Counted from the first letter of the stretch, positions 50,350 to 59,874 are shown. The stretch is 64,000 bases of DNA from Alphaproteobacteria bacterium (GCA_017626035.1 JAGAJR010000013.1:1-64000); one strand, 5' to 3'. A program made the numbers and translations. The notes: a model not told the origin generated them from the sequence alone.

Positions 50350-50868
50350 TTACTCCTCGTAAGGATTGGCGATGTTTAATTGTTTAAGAATCTCGACTTC
50401 AAAGCTTTCCATATATTCGGCTTCATCGTCTTCAATGTGGTCAAACCCCAGCAAGTGAAGAATACCATGGGTCAGAAGATGGCAAAAATGATCTTTTAAG
50501 GAAATATTTTTTTCTTCAGCTTCTCTCTGCATGGTTTCAAGGGCGATGATGATATCGCCTAATTCTATTTCATCAAACAATTCAATGTTGTTGTCAAAAT
50601 TTTCATCGTCAATATTGGCAAAGGACAAAACATTGGTCGGCTTGTCCATATTGCGAAAATCACGATTTAAGGTTTGCACTTCGTTGTCGTCGCTTAAACA
50701 CAAATTTATGACTATCGGTTTGCCAATATTAAGAAAGTCAATGTCTTCGTGTTGATTTACGTAGTTAAACGCCGCAATGACGACATTGTTTGATGTCGTT
50801 TCAATGTCGTCAATGTGTTTTTCCCATGCGGGTTCGTTTAGATTTATTATTAATTGGGTTTTAGTCAT
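50350..50868 (-). CDS. ybeY: Endoribonuclease YbeY
   Basis: A zinc RNase for 16S rRNA 3' maturation and ribosome quality control. The metal site HGILHLLGFDH is intact near the C-terminus, with NVLSFAN in the middle. The ATG at 50868 overlaps the phoH stop (ATGACTAA), a coupling signal; a longer start at 50898 is possible but has no ribosome site. Confidence 0.93.
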   Translation of the reverse strand: MTKTQLIINLNEPAWEKHIDDIETTSNNVVIAAFNYVNQHEDIDFLNIGKPIVINLCLSDDNEVQTLNRDFRNMDKPTNVLSFANIDDENFDNNIELFDEIELGDIIIALETMQREAEEKNISLKDHFCHLLTHGILHLLGFDHIEDDEAEYMESFEVEILKQLNIANPYEE

Positions 50869-51826
50869 ATCCGTGTTGTTTTTTACCTTTTTCTTCATAA
50901 GCTTTGACTATCTTTGCCACCAGTCCGTGTCTGACGACGTCGGAAGCACTGAATGTTACGGCTCCGATACTGCTGACATTTTCCAGGGTGTCAAGAGCGT
51001 CTTTTAATCCGGAAATAACGCCGCGAGGCAGGTCTACCTGGCTTAAGTCGCCGTTGACTACCATGCGGGAGTTTTCACCGAGACGGGTTAAAAACATTTT
51101 CATCTGCATCGGGGTTGTGTTTTGAGCTTCATCCAAGATGACAAAAGCGTTGGATAATGTTCGTCCACGCATGAAAGCCAACGGGGCGATTTCGATTTCG
51201 CCGATAGCCAGTTTTTTGTCGACCTGTTCTGCCGGCAGCATTTCATATAAAGCGTCATACAAAGGGCGAAGGTACGGATCTACTTTGTCTTTTAAGTCGC
51301 CCGGAAGGAAGCCGAGATTTTCGCCGGCTTCAACGGCCGGACGGGACAGGACGATTTTATCGATTTTTCCTTCAAGCATCATGGAAACGGCCAAAGCAAC
51401 GGCAAGATAAGTTTTACCGGTACCAGCAGGTCCGAGGCCGAAGACCAGTTCGTTTTTCATCATTTCCTGAATGTATTTTGCCTGCGTGGCGGAACGAGGG
51501 TAGATGTGTCTTTTTTTAGTTTTAAGGACAATATCGTTTAAGTTTTTATCGTCAATGACGGCAGGTCCTTCATCGCTCATGCGGATGGCGGCTTTTACTT
51601 CCTGTTCGGAAATTTCAATGCCTTTACTGACTTTGTGATACAGAATGTCAACAGCCGTTTTTGCTTGTTCGACGGCTTCAGCATTGCCTTTGATGGTCAT
51701 TTGGTTGCCAAAGGAACCGATTTCGACATTCAGCATTGTTTCAATTAATTTTAAGTTTGTATCCGATGGGCCGACCAACTGTTGGACCAACTGATTATTG
51801 TAAAGCTCAAAACTGATTTCTGCCAT
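50861..51826 (-). CDS. PhoH-like ATPase
   Basis: A PhoH-family P-loop protein. Walker A GPAGTGKTYLAVALA near residue 134 and Walker B AFVILDEAQNTTP near 230; the N-terminal KH-like part may bind RNA. It is nearly always beside ybeY and miaB, which implies a role in RNA handling. The ATG at 51826 has AAAGGCGG upstream and overlaps the miaB stop. Confidence 0.95.
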   Translation of the reverse strand: MAEISFELYNNQLVQQLVGPSDTNLKLIETMLNVEIGSFGNQMTIKGNAEAVEQAKTAVDILYHKVSKGIEISEQEVKAAIRMSDEGPAVIDDKNLNDIVLKTKKRHIYPRSATQAKYIQEMMKNELVFGLGPAGTGKTYLAVALAVSMMLEGKIDKIVLSRPAVEAGENLGFLPGDLKDKVDPYLRPLYDALYEMLPAEQVDKKLAIGEIEIAPLAFMRGRTLSNAFVILDEAQNTTPMQMKMFLTRLGENSRMVVNGDLSQVDLPRGVISGLKDALDTLENVSSIGAVTFSASDVVRHGLVAKIVKAYEEKGKKQHGYD

Positions 51827-51827
51827 T

Positions 51828-53162
51828 TTATACCGCCTTTCCACTCAAAGAGTTTGTTGTTGCTTCTGTTACTTGTACGTTTATGATTTTATTCAAACAA
51901 TCATTGCTTAATTCCGCGTGCAGATTTTGCATGTAAGGAGTTCTGCCGATAAGCTGTCCTTTATGCCGGCCTTTGCTTTCGAATAAAACAGGCATAATTT
52001 TACCGACACATTCTTTATTAAAGTTTAACTGATAGGAAAAAAGCATATCCTGCAAAATGTTCAGCCGCTCTTTTTTGATTTTTTCTTCCACCTGGTTAGG
52101 CATTAAGGCGGCGGGCGTTCCTGCCCGGCGGCTGTATTTGAAAGAAAAAGCTTGAATGTAGCCGACTTCTTTGACAATATTCAATGTTGCCTGAAAATCT
52201 TTGTCTTCTTCCCCCGGAAACCCGACAATAAAATCGGAAGACATTCTCAAGTCGGGATTGGCTTTTTTCAACTTTTCTATAATTTTCAAATAATCGCCGG
52301 AAGTGTGTCTGCGGTTCATTGCTTTTAAGATTTTATCCGAACCGGATTGGACGGGAAGGTGGAGGTATGGCATCAGCTTTTTAATGTCATGATGGCAGGA
52401 GATTAAATCATCGTCGACATCAGCCGGGTAAGAGGTTGTGTAGCGAATGCGTTCCAAGCCGTCAATCTCGGCCAATTGTCGCAAAAGATATGCAAGATTG
52501 CGTTCTTTTCCGTTGCCGTCTTCGCCATGGTAGGAGTTAACGTTTTGTCCCAGCAGGTTGAGTTCGCAGCTGCCGCTTTTTACCAAACGGCGGGCTTCTT
52601 TAATGACCTCGTCAACCGGGCGGGAATATTCCACACCTCGGGTGTATGGCACAACGCAATAAGTGCAAAAATTGTCGCATCCTTCCTGAATGGCTAGAAA
52701 AGAACATCCGCCCTGAGATTTGTTTTCCGGAAGAAAATCAAATTTTGCTTCGGCGGGAAATTCGGTATCAATAATGCTTTGGCCTTTTTTACGGGCAATT
52801 TTTGCCAGAATTTCGGGCAGGCGGTGGTATGTCAGCGGGCCGGTGGCAAAGTCAACAAAAGGTGCCCTTTTGGCAATTTGTTCGTCTTCCGCCTGAACGA
52901 CGCAGCCGACAACGCCGATAATCGTATCCAGCCCTTGTTCGGCTCGTTCCTGCTTCAACAGGTAAATACGCCCTAAATCGGAAAAGACTTTTTCCGCGGC
53001 TTTTTCGCGAATATGGCAGGTGTTGAAAATGATGAGATCGGCTGATTTTGCGTTTGATGCTTCCGTATAGCCCAGATTTTGCAAAATACCGGCAATGCGG
53101 TTTGAATCATAGACATTCATCTGGCAGCCGAAGGTTTTAATATAATATTTCTTATTACTCAC
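51828..53162 (-). CDS. miaB: tRNA methylthiotransferase MiaB
   Basis: A radical-SAM enzyme that adds a methylthio group at position 2 of i6A37 in tRNA. The N-terminal cluster site uses FGCQMN and later cysteines, and the radical-SAM motif CDNFCTYC is present near residue 155. A TRAM domain closes the protein. 444 residues. The start is GTG. It heads the operon miaB-phoH-ybeY-corC-lnt, whose members overlap or nearly overlap. Confidence 0.96.
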   Translation of the reverse strand: MSNKKYYIKTFGCQMNVYDSNRIAGILQNLGYTEASNAKSADLIIFNTCHIREKAAEKVFSDLGRIYLLKQERAEQGLDTIIGVVGCVVQAEDEQIAKRAPFVDFATGPLTYHRLPEILAKIARKKGQSIIDTEFPAEAKFDFLPENKSQGGCSFLAIQEGCDNFCTYCVVPYTRGVEYSRPVDEVIKEARRLVKSGSCELNLLGQNVNSYHGEDGNGKERNLAYLLRQLAEIDGLERIRYTTSYPADVDDDLISCHHDIKKLMPYLHLPVQSGSDKILKAMNRRHTSGDYLKIIEKLKKANPDLRMSSDFIVGFPGEEDKDFQATLNIVKEVGYIQAFSFKYSRRAGTPAALMPNQVEEKIKKERLNILQDMLFSYQLNFNKECVGKIMPVLFESKGRHKGQLIGRTPYMQNLHAELSNDCLNKIINVQVTEATTNSLSGKAV

Positions 53163-53352
53163 ATTATTCTCGTTTTTGTTATTATTCTTTTTCTATTTTA
53201 AGGCAAAGATTTGGCTTTTTCAAACTTTTTTTGGGGCTTTCCCCTCTTTTTGGTCTTTTGTCGGCATTTTTATCGCTTTTTTGTTGCCAAAAAACAGTAT
53301 TTACTGATATTATTTTGTCAGGATATGCAATTTATGAAAAGGATCTTTTAAC

Positions 53353-53796
53353 ATGGATTTGAAAATGGAGACGGATATGGATTGTTTGGCTCAGTTGAGC
53401 GAGGATCAAAAAATCGCTTTTATGAAAGCTTTTGCCAGATTGGCGGCTGCCGACGGGAATGTTGATGAAGATGAAATGGCCTATATTAAAAATGTTGCCG
53501 TTGTTTACGGTGTGTCTCCGCAGAGAGTCAATGAAATTTTGAAGGTCGACAGTGATGACGAAGTTGTTGAGGCTGTTAAAATTATCAATAACCGTCGGGC
53601 GGCTTTGGAGCTTATTAAGGAAATGTGTATTCTGGCTCATGCCGATGATGTTTTGTCTGACGAGGAAACGGTTTTAATCGGAAAAGTCGGTATGGCAATG
53701 GGGGTTGATTTGGAAAAAATCGAGCAAATCAGCAATTGGGTTATTGACCGGATTATTTGGCTGGAAGAAGCAAAAATTATTTTTGAAGAAGTTTAA
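53353..53796 (+). CDS. TerB-like protein, 147 aa
   Basis: An all-helical protein with a repeated LAAADGNVDEDEMAYI / LAHADDVLSDEETVLI pattern typical of the TerB/DjlA N-terminal fold, in which acidic loops may bind a metal. The function of such stand-alone TerB proteins is unknown; tellurite resistance is only the family name. AAGGA nine bases before the ATG. The next gene follows after 21 bases. Confidence 0.8.
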   Translation: MDLKMETDMDCLAQLSEDQKIAFMKAFARLAAADGNVDEDEMAYIKNVAVVYGVSPQRVNEILKVDSDDEVVEAVKIINNRRAALELIKEMCILAHADDVLSDEETVLIGKVGMAMGVDLEKIEQISNWVIDRIIWLEEAKIIFEEV

Positions 53797-53817
53797 CCTT
53801 TGTGCCGGAGGTAGGTT

Positions 53818-54870
53818 ATGGCAGAGAAAACAAACAGTGTGGGCGGAATGAATCAAGACAGTAATGTGTTAAGCAATTCGTCGGCAAGAAATGATGCGGA
53901 GCTGACCCGCCGTGTTATGCGGGAAAAGTCCAAGGATGCGATTTCTAAAGTGTTGGCCAGGGATTATGGCTATATTAAGGAAGAAGAGCGGGAACGTGTT
54001 GCCAGACAGGTTATGACGGCACCGAGAGATTCCGTCATCAAAATCGGGCAGGAAGAAGTTTATGTCGATAAGTTTCAAAATGAAATCGGAAACTCTCTGT
54101 TAGAATTTGAACTAGCAGAATCTATAGAACGCATTAACTGCGGAACCACAACTCAGGAAGAATATTTCAGCTGGATTGAAGAGGGACGAGATATTATTGC
54201 CCATTGTAATGACGGGGAATATACCAAGGAAGACGAAAAAGAACGCAATGATTTTCTGGATCAGTCTTTTCAACGGGAAATCGAACTGATGACCTGTATT
54301 TCTCTCTATGAAAACAACCGTTGCGAAGGAGCTGCCGCTAAATGTGAGTTTTTGAAGCAGAAGCTGCTCAAGCTCAGGGAAATCCGCAGTGCAATTTTAA
54401 ATTCGACCAAGAATAAGGCTGATGACAAAGCCAGTACGAAAGAAGAATATGAAAAAGCTGTCGCATATCGCCGGATGTTAAGGCAAATGAAAGAGCTTGA
54501 GGAACTTCGGGAAGCCGGTATGGCACAAAGGCTTTTGGCTGAAAAAGAACGTTTGGGCTGTCGGCACGACAGAGACACGGATTTGACTACACCCGGATTT
54601 TTCTATGGTTCTCTGGTGTTGGCCGGAATGATGCAAAATGACGGTTATACATATCATATTCCATGCACAAACAGTCCTGCCGAACGGTTGGCTTTGCATA
54701 AGGCACGCAAGGAAACGAGGGAAGATGTTCAGCACCGTTTGGAAATGCTCAGCGGCCGGCGTCCTCCGTTGAAAGATCTGCCGTCGCATGAGCATGACAA
54801 TATTCGTAAGCGGATGTTTACCAAGGAAGCTTTTTTGAGAGCTTTTGACAACCTGGAAAATACTCATTGA
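53818..54870 (+). CDS. Unrecognised charged helical protein, 350 aa
   Basis: No family recognised. No signal peptide or membrane segment. It is rich in Glu, Arg and Lys; residues about 165-240 (QKLLKLREIRSAIL, RRMLRQMKELEELREAGMAQ) suggest a coiled coil. A later patch (TTPGFFYGSLVLAGMMQNDG) is less charged. GGAGG lies before the ATG. It follows the TerB-like gene on the same strand and probably the same transcript. It may be a lineage-specific protein. Confidence 0.7.
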   Translation: MAEKTNSVGGMNQDSNVLSNSSARNDAELTRRVMREKSKDAISKVLARDYGYIKEEERERVARQVMTAPRDSVIKIGQEEVYVDKFQNEIGNSLLEFELAESIERINCGTTTQEEYFSWIEEGRDIIAHCNDGEYTKEDEKERNDFLDQSFQREIELMTCISLYENNRCEGAAAKCEFLKQKLLKLREIRSAILNSTKNKADDKASTKEEYEKAVAYRRMLRQMKELEELREAGMAQRLLAEKERLGCRHDRDTDLTTPGFFYGSLVLAGMMQNDGYTYHIPCTNSPAERLALHKARKETREDVQHRLEMLSGRRPPLKDLPSHEHDNIRKRMFTKEAFLRAFDNLENTH

Positions 54871-54926
54871 TAATTAAAAAAATCTGAGGTAATAATTGAT
54901 AAGTTTAATTTTTGGGAGATAAATTT

Positions 54927-55226
54927 ATGGGTGCTTTGTTTGAGCCGTTTTTGTATATTATTGGCCTTGTTGTTGACATTTATTTCAAAATCGTTGTGGT
55001 TGAAGTTGTTTTGCATTGGTTGATTCACTTCAAAATTTTGGAACCGACAAACAAATATGCCAAAAAAACTATGGAACTTTTAGAAAAAGCAACTGCTCCG
55101 GTATATAAGAAAATCGGTGAAAAAATTCCTCCGGTTTCCGGTTTTGATTTTTCTCCGTTTATTTTGCTTCTGGCTTTGTTGTTTATCGGCAGACTGGTTT
55201 ATCGTTTGTCGGAAATGGTAATGTAG
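54927..55226 (+). CDS. YggT-family membrane protein
   Basis: About 99 residues, two membrane helices around a short loop. The segment VVVEVVLHWLIHFKILEPTN and later PVSGFDFSPFILLLALLFI follow the YggT pattern. Family members are implicated in osmotic or ion homeostasis and division-site biology, without a firm function. GGGAG eight bases before the ATG at 54927. Confidence 0.88.
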   Translation: MGALFEPFLYIIGLVVDIYFKIVVVEVVLHWLIHFKILEPTNKYAKKTMELLEKATAPVYKKIGEKIPPVSGFDFSPFILLLALLFIGRLVYRLSEMVM

Positions 55227-55255
55227 TTTTTTATTCAGAACCATTTTAACGGCGA

Positions 55256-55585
55256 ATGATATTTGAAGAAAAAGAAGATTGTATCTTATTGAGAGTTAGG
55301 TTAACCCCTAACTCTTCTTCTTGTTGTATAAACGGGATTTTCAACGGGCCGGACGGGGAAGACTTTCTTAAAATCAATGTTGTCAGCGTCCCGGAAAAAG
55401 GAAAAGCAAATAAAGAGTTGATTGCATTTCTTTCTAAATTTTTTCGGTTGTCAAAGTCAAGTTTTCAGATTGTCGGCGGGGAACTTGACCGATATAAAAG
55501 AATAGAAATTTCAGCTGAGAAATGTGAGATTGTCCGTCGTCTTATTGAATTGGCAGGAGAAAAAAATGACAGCGAAAATCATTGA
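55256..55585 (+). CDS. DUF167 (YggU) family protein
   Basis: 109 residues of the DUF167 fold; LRVRLTPNSSS, VVSVPEKGKANKELIAFLSK and VGGELDRYKRIEI match the family. Function unknown. YggT-YggU pairs are widespread, and folD overlaps its end by 20 bp. Confidence 0.9.
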   Translation: MIFEEKEDCILLRVRLTPNSSSCCINGIFNGPDGEDFLKINVVSVPEKGKANKELIAFLSKFFRLSKSSFQIVGGELDRYKRIEISAEKCEIVRRLIELAGEKNDSENH

Positions 55586-56420
55586 CGGGAAAAATCTGTC
55601 CGTGCAGATTAAAGCGGAAATTGCTTCCAAAATTACGGCGTTGGATAAGGCTCCTTGTTTGGCGGTGATTTTGGTTGGAAACGACGAAGCCAGTCTGGTT
55701 TATGATCGGAACAAGCAGAAAGCGGCACAGACGGTTGGCATGGATTGTGAATTTTATCATTTGGAGGAGCAGACCAAGGAGCAGGAGTTATTGGATTTGA
55801 TTTCCCGATTGAATAATGACAGTCATGTGAACGGGATAATTGTTCAACTGCCTCTGCCAAAACATCTGGATACGAAAAAAATTCTTGAAGCCGTAGCTCC
55901 GAAAAAAGATGTGGACGGATTTAATCCGGTTAATGCCGGCAGATTGCAGTCCAAAGATTCCGAAGCTTTTGTTTCCGCGACGCCGCGGGGCGTTTTGTTT
56001 ATGTTGCAAAGCGTTTGTTCTGATTTATCTGGCAAAAATGTGGTGATTATCGGTCGTTCCAATATTGTCGGCCGGCCGTTGGCTTCTTTGTTGTTAAATC
56101 ATGACTGCACGGTTACGGTAACTCATTCCAAGACTAAAAATATTCAAGATTTTACGAAAAACGCGGATATTGTTATTGCAGCCTGCGGATGTCCGAAAAT
56201 GGTGAAAAAAGAATGGATAAAAGACGGAGCAATTGTGATTGACGTCGGCATTAACCGTATTGACGGAAAGTTGTGCGGTGATGTAGATTTTGAAGATGTT
56301 CTGAGCGTCGCCGGTTATGTTACGCCGGTTCCCGGCGGTGTCGGGCCGATGACAATTGCCATGCTTTTGGAGAACACGTATGATGCTTATCTTAAGCAGA
56401 ACGGTATTGTAAAAAAGTAG
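55566..56420 (+). CDS. folD: Methylenetetrahydrofolate dehydrogenase/cyclohydrolase FolD
   Basis: Bifunctional enzyme of one-carbon metabolism: NADP-linked oxidation of methylene-THF and hydrolysis of methenyl-THF. Lys in SLVYDRNKQKAAQ corresponds to the catalytic tyrosine-lysine region, and GIIVQLPLPKHLD, VVIIGRSNIVGRPLASLLL and PVPGGVGPMTIAML are diagnostic. 284 residues. GGAG five bases before the ATG at 55566, inside the DUF167 gene. Confidence 0.96.
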   Translation: MTAKIIDGKNLSVQIKAEIASKITALDKAPCLAVILVGNDEASLVYDRNKQKAAQTVGMDCEFYHLEEQTKEQELLDLISRLNNDSHVNGIIVQLPLPKHLDTKKILEAVAPKKDVDGFNPVNAGRLQSKDSEAFVSATPRGVLFMLQSVCSDLSGKNVVIIGRSNIVGRPLASLLLNHDCTVTVTHSKTKNIQDFTKNADIVIAACGCPKMVKKEWIKDGAIVIDVGINRIDGKLCGDVDFEDVLSVAGYVTPVPGGVGPMTIAMLLENTYDAYLKQNGIVKK

Positions 56421-56433
56421 AAAGGGAAAATCT

Positions 56434-57048
56434 ATGCCGTTTAAAAAAATAATCGCTTATTTCAGAGGGCTGATACAGGCTTGTTATGATTATATGTTGA
56501 AATTGGCGGGTAATGACAATGCTGTTTATTATTTGGCGGTGGTTTCTTTTATTGAAAGTTCGTTTTTTCCAATTCCTCCGGATATTATGCTCATTCCGAT
56601 GGTTTTGGCAATGCCTCGGAAAGCTTATCGTATTGCTGCCGTGGCTACTGCGGCAAGTGTTATCGGCGGATATTTCGGTTACTTAATCGGGGTTTATGCT
56701 TTTGACTTAATTGCTAAACCGCTTTTGACTTTTTATGGATATATGCAGCAATTTGACGTCTTTAAGGGATATTATCACAAATGGGGGGCATGGATTGTTT
56801 TCGGAGCCGGAATTACGCCGTTCCCATACAAAGTTATTACAATTGCCAGCGGTGTTGTTCATTTGAATATCTGGGTGTTTGGTTTGGCTTCAATCGTGGC
56901 CCGAGGCATTCGTTTTTATTTGATAGCCTGGTTGCTGAAAAAATACGGAGCTCCGATGAAGATTTTTATTGATAAGCATTTGGGAAAATTATCAATATTG
57001 TTTTTGCTATTGCTTATAGGTGGTTTTGCCTGCATTAAGCTGTTATAA
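56434..57048 (+). CDS. YqaA/DedA-like membrane protein
   Basis: A 204-residue protein with about five hydrophobic segments. FIESSFFPIPPDIMLIPMVL resembles the ESSxxPxPxE-type motif of the DedA/VTT superfamily, and GAGITPFPYKVITIASG the second conserved block. DedA relatives flip lipid carriers; this YqaA-like branch is less characterised. GGGAAA upstream of the ATG. It is last in the folD transcript. Confidence 0.85.
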   Translation: MPFKKIIAYFRGLIQACYDYMLKLAGNDNAVYYLAVVSFIESSFFPIPPDIMLIPMVLAMPRKAYRIAAVATAASVIGGYFGYLIGVYAFDLIAKPLLTFYGYMQQFDVFKGYYHKWGAWIVFGAGITPFPYKVITIASGVVHLNIWVFGLASIVARGIRFYLIAWLLKKYGAPMKIFIDKHLGKLSILFLLLLIGGFACIKLL

Positions 57049-57049
57049 A

Positions 57050-57077
57050 AAAAGCCTCTTGAAAGAGGCTTTTTTTA
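57050..57077. terminator. Bidirectional terminator between DedA-like gene and infA
   Basis: AAGCCTCTT/AAGAGGCTT stem with A and T runs on the two sides. Confidence 0.93.
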
Positions 57078-57296
57078 ATCTTTATGACGGAAAGTAATAC
57101 GGCCTTTGGTTAAGTCGTAAGGTGTCATTTCAATATCCACTTTGTCTCCGACCATAACGCGAATACGGAACTTACGCATTTTTCCGGCTGTGTGTGCCAA
57201 TATTTCCACGCCGTTTTCCAATTTAACCCGGAACATGGCATTCGGAAGTTTTTCAATTACCTGTCCGGTCAGTTCCAGAAGTTCTTCTTTACTCAT
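57075..57296 (-). CDS. infA: Translation initiation factor IF-1
   Basis: A 73-residue OB-fold protein that occupies the ribosomal A site during initiation. [20 protein letters not shown] and [20 protein letters not shown] are the signatures. GGA upstream of the ATG. Single gene, with its terminator just past the stop. Confidence 0.98.
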   Translation of the reverse strand: MSKEELLELTGQVIEKLPNAMFRVKLENGVEILAHTAGKMRKFRIRVMVGDKVDIEMTPYDLTKGRITFRHKD

Positions 57297-57347
57297 AAAA
57301 TTATCCTTTTGTCTTTTTAACTTTTTTTACTGTATAAACCACAAATT

Positions 57348-59063
57348 TTATTTATGCAATGACTTTTTCTTCTGAAGTGAAGCATTGCCGTTATCAGAAG
57401 CCGGAAATTCCATAATAAAACAGGTGCCTTTGTTTTCTTGGCTTCGGACGGAGAGCGTTCCGTTGATTTTCTCGATAATGGATTTTACAATAGCCAGCCC
57501 CAGACCGGTTCCTTTGTTTTGAGTGTTTTTTCCCTCTGAGAAAAACGGCTCGAAAATACGGTTGATTTTATCCTTCGGGATACCAATACCGTTGTCTTCA
57601 ATTTCCAGAACATTCTGTCTGTTGTCTTTTTGATAAGTGTTAATTCTTAATTTTCCGCCGTTTGGCATAGCCTTAAAGGCATTTTGGATGATGTTGATAA
57701 TGGCCATTTTGAAATCGGCTTCAAAGCCTATAATGCTTAAATTTTCATCCGGAGCGTTAAGTTCGACGGTTACGCCGTTTCTTTTTGCTTCATAATCCAA
57801 CAAGTCTATTACTTCTTTGACGCTGTTTATATATTTTATTTCCTGTTGATCGTCATTGGAGTAACGAGACAGTTTCAACAATCTTTCGGGAACATTAATG
57901 CAAGAGATGAGTTGATTGTTAATCATGGATAGATATTGTTTTTCTTCATTGTCATCAGGAATATCTTTGTAGAATTTGTCGAGAATGGCTTCCAGAATCA
58001 TTCTGATTGATCCTAAATGATTTTTCATTTCATGAGCAACAGAGGTTGCCAAAAAGCCCAAAGAAGAAAGTTTTTGCTGATGTGAAAAACGAATGTCATC
58101 GCTTAAGTCGCGGATGACTTCGACGATGTATGAGTTTTGTTCTCCGTTGGTATTGATTGTCAGCGGGGCGGCATTGATAGATAAATGTCGGTTCGGATAT
58201 TTGGCAAACTGCTGCACAAATTTTACTTTTTTGAGATGTTTATGGTTGATTTCCTGCAACGGGCACATATAGAGGCTTGCCGGGCAAGGGTTTTTGAGAT
58301 TTTGTGAGGAAGCATAGCATTTGCTGCATTGTGCTTTTTTTCCGGCCTGGCGATAATATTCTTTGTTGGCGATAATAATGTTGTAATTGTCGTCAATAAC
58401 GCGAATACCGTCCGGTATTCCGTCAATCAGGGATTGAAGAAAGGTTTCTTTGTTTTTTATTTCAAGAATACCGTTTTCGATGTTTTCCAGCATTTGGTTG
58501 AATGTATGGGAAAGGTCGTCAAATTCATCCGTAAATACCTGGTGGGAAAATGTATTAACCCGGGTGGCGAAATTACCTGACGCAACTTGTCTGCTGGCGG
58601 CGGCAAGCTTGTTAATCGGGGCAATTACCCAGCGTTTGATTAATGTCCAGAGCAACAGCATGGATAAAATAATTAAAACAGAGCTGAAAATAACGATTCT
58701 GACGGCTTGTTGCAGGGCCTCATAGCGTTCATTGTAAGTTTGAACCATTTCGGCGGTTTTTTTTCGTTCAAGAGACAATTCTTCTTGTTGAGAACGTATG
58801 TCTTTTTTGTTTTTCAGCAGATTATTTAATTTTTCTCCGGAGGGAATTTTGTTGGTTGTGATTATGTTATCCAGTGCGTTGCGGAGATTGATGTTTTCGT
58901 ATAATAATTCAATATATTGCTGGTTACGCAGAAAGGTGGAGCGTTGTTCTTCCTGAAGTTTGGAGCCGTAGATGTTGTAAAATGTAAAAACAAACAGTGC
59001 TGCCGTAAAAAGAAAGAACAGAGCAATGGTATAAATGAATTTTTTGTTTAAACTGAAAAACAT
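57348..59063 (-). CDS. Orphan sensor histidine kinase with Cys-rich PAS-like region
   Basis: A 571-residue membrane kinase. Membrane helix at about 10-30, an extracytoplasmic helical sensor (about 31-118), a second helix at 120-142, then HAMP (about 145-200). A PAS-like domain (205-320) carries Cys246, Cys249, Cys260 and Cys267, which could bind a metal or Fe-S cluster. The H-box is SVAHEMKNHLGSIRM (His344); the ATPase part has NIIQNAFKAMP, DNGIGIP and GTGLGLAIVKS. No response regulator is adjacent. Ligand unknown; redox or metal sensing is a guess from the cysteines. Confidence 0.9.
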   Translation of the reverse strand: MFFSLNKKFIYTIALFFLFTAALFVFTFYNIYGSKLQEEQRSTFLRNQQYIELLYENINLRNALDNIITTNKIPSGEKLNNLLKNKKDIRSQQEELSLERKKTAEMVQTYNERYEALQQAVRIVIFSSVLIILSMLLLWTLIKRWVIAPINKLAAASRQVASGNFATRVNTFSHQVFTDEFDDLSHTFNQMLENIENGILEIKNKETFLQSLIDGIPDGIRVIDDNYNIIIANKEYYRQAGKKAQCSKCYASSQNLKNPCPASLYMCPLQEINHKHLKKVKFVQQFAKYPNRHLSINAAPLTINTNGEQNSYIVEVIRDLSDDIRFSHQQKLSSLGFLATSVAHEMKNHLGSIRMILEAILDKFYKDIPDDNEEKQYLSMINNQLISCINVPERLLKLSRYSNDDQQEIKYINSVKEVIDLLDYEAKRNGVTVELNAPDENLSIIGFEADFKMAIINIIQNAFKAMPNGGKLRINTYQKDNRQNVLEIEDNGIGIPKDKINRIFEPFFSEGKNTQNKGTGLGLAIVKSIIEKINGTLSVRSQENKGTCFIMEFPASDNGNASLQKKKSLHK

Positions 59064-59169
59064 AGATTTATCCTGCCGATTGAGTGATGAATATGTTAGT
59101 TATTATTTAATAATATCGGAATAATATTAATAAATGTTTAGAAAGAAATTGACAGAGAAGAGTATTGTT

Positions 59170-59397
59170 ATGAAAAGCCGAGATTTGAAAAAAACAGAAG
59201 TTTTTGACGCTTATGCGGAAGAGTTGTGCGAGTGGAATGACAGTAATGTCGCTTTTATTAAAAATGATATTTATGAAGGGCGGCAAATGTGGATGATTTA
59301 TGCGGCAGACGGGACGAGAATTGCCGCCACGGATGATCGGGATTTTGCTTTTATTATGGCTAAGCAAAATGATTTGGAACCCAAAAGCGTTCATTAA
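59170..59397 (+). CDS. DUF1150 family protein
   Basis: About 75 residues. The part MWMIYAADGTRIAATDDRDF then PKSVH fits DUF1150, a small family essentially restricted to alphaproteobacteria, of unknown function. The ATG at 59170 is preferred because it has a GAAGAG stretch upstream; a start at 59134 is possible. A terminator follows, shared with ptsN on the other strand. Confidence 0.8.
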   Translation: MKSRDLKKTEVFDAYAEELCEWNDSNVAFIKNDIYEGRQMWMIYAADGTRIAATDDRDFAFIMAKQNDLEPKSVH

Positions 59398-59426
59398 AAA
59401 AGCCGGAGGAAACTCCGGCTTTTTTA
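59397..59426. terminator. Bidirectional terminator between DUF1150 gene and ptsN
   Basis: AAGCCGGAG/CTCCGGCTT stem flanked by A and T runs. Confidence 0.92.
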
Positions 59427-59430
59427 TTTA

Positions 59431-59874
59431 TCAGTTATTAAGTAATGAGAATATTTCATCTGCCCGGGAAGCCGCCCGCAGTTTGCTGCAAGTTGCTTCG
59501 TCTTTGAGAATTCTTGATACTTGGGCAAGAGCGGTCAGATGATCGGCTCCGCTGCCTTCCGGCGAAATCAGCATAAATACCAAATCAACAGGTTTTCCGT
59601 CGATGGATTCAAAATCAACCGGTGTGTTTAATTTGGTAACAATACCGTATACCTTGTCGATGTCGGCAATTCGTCCGTGAGGAAGAGCCGTTCCGGCACC
59701 AAACCCGGTTGAACCGAGATTTTCGCGTTCCAAAATCGTATCAAAAATCGTTCTGTCATTAATGCCGGTTATCTCAGATGCTTTTTGGGCCAATTCCTGG
59801 AGCAATTGTCTTTTGCTGTTGGCTTTTATGCCCATAACAACGGATTTCTCGGTCATTATATCGGAAATTTTCAT
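59431..59874 (-). CDS. ptsN: Nitrogen PTS protein EIIA-Ntr
   Basis: The regulatory phosphocarrier of the nitrogen-related PTS, which links potassium, nitrogen and carbon status. 147 residues; the phosphorylated His is in GAGTALPHGRI near residue 67. It ends the lptC-lptA-lptB-rpoN-hpf-ptsN order, conserved in proteobacteria. Confidence 0.95.
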   Translation of the reverse strand: MKISDIMTEKSVVMGIKANSKRQLLQELAQKASEITGINDRTIFDTILERENLGSTGFGAGTALPHGRIADIDKVYGIVTKLNTPVDFESIDGKPVDLVFMLISPEGSGADHLTALAQVSRILKDEATCSKLRAASRADEIFSLLNN

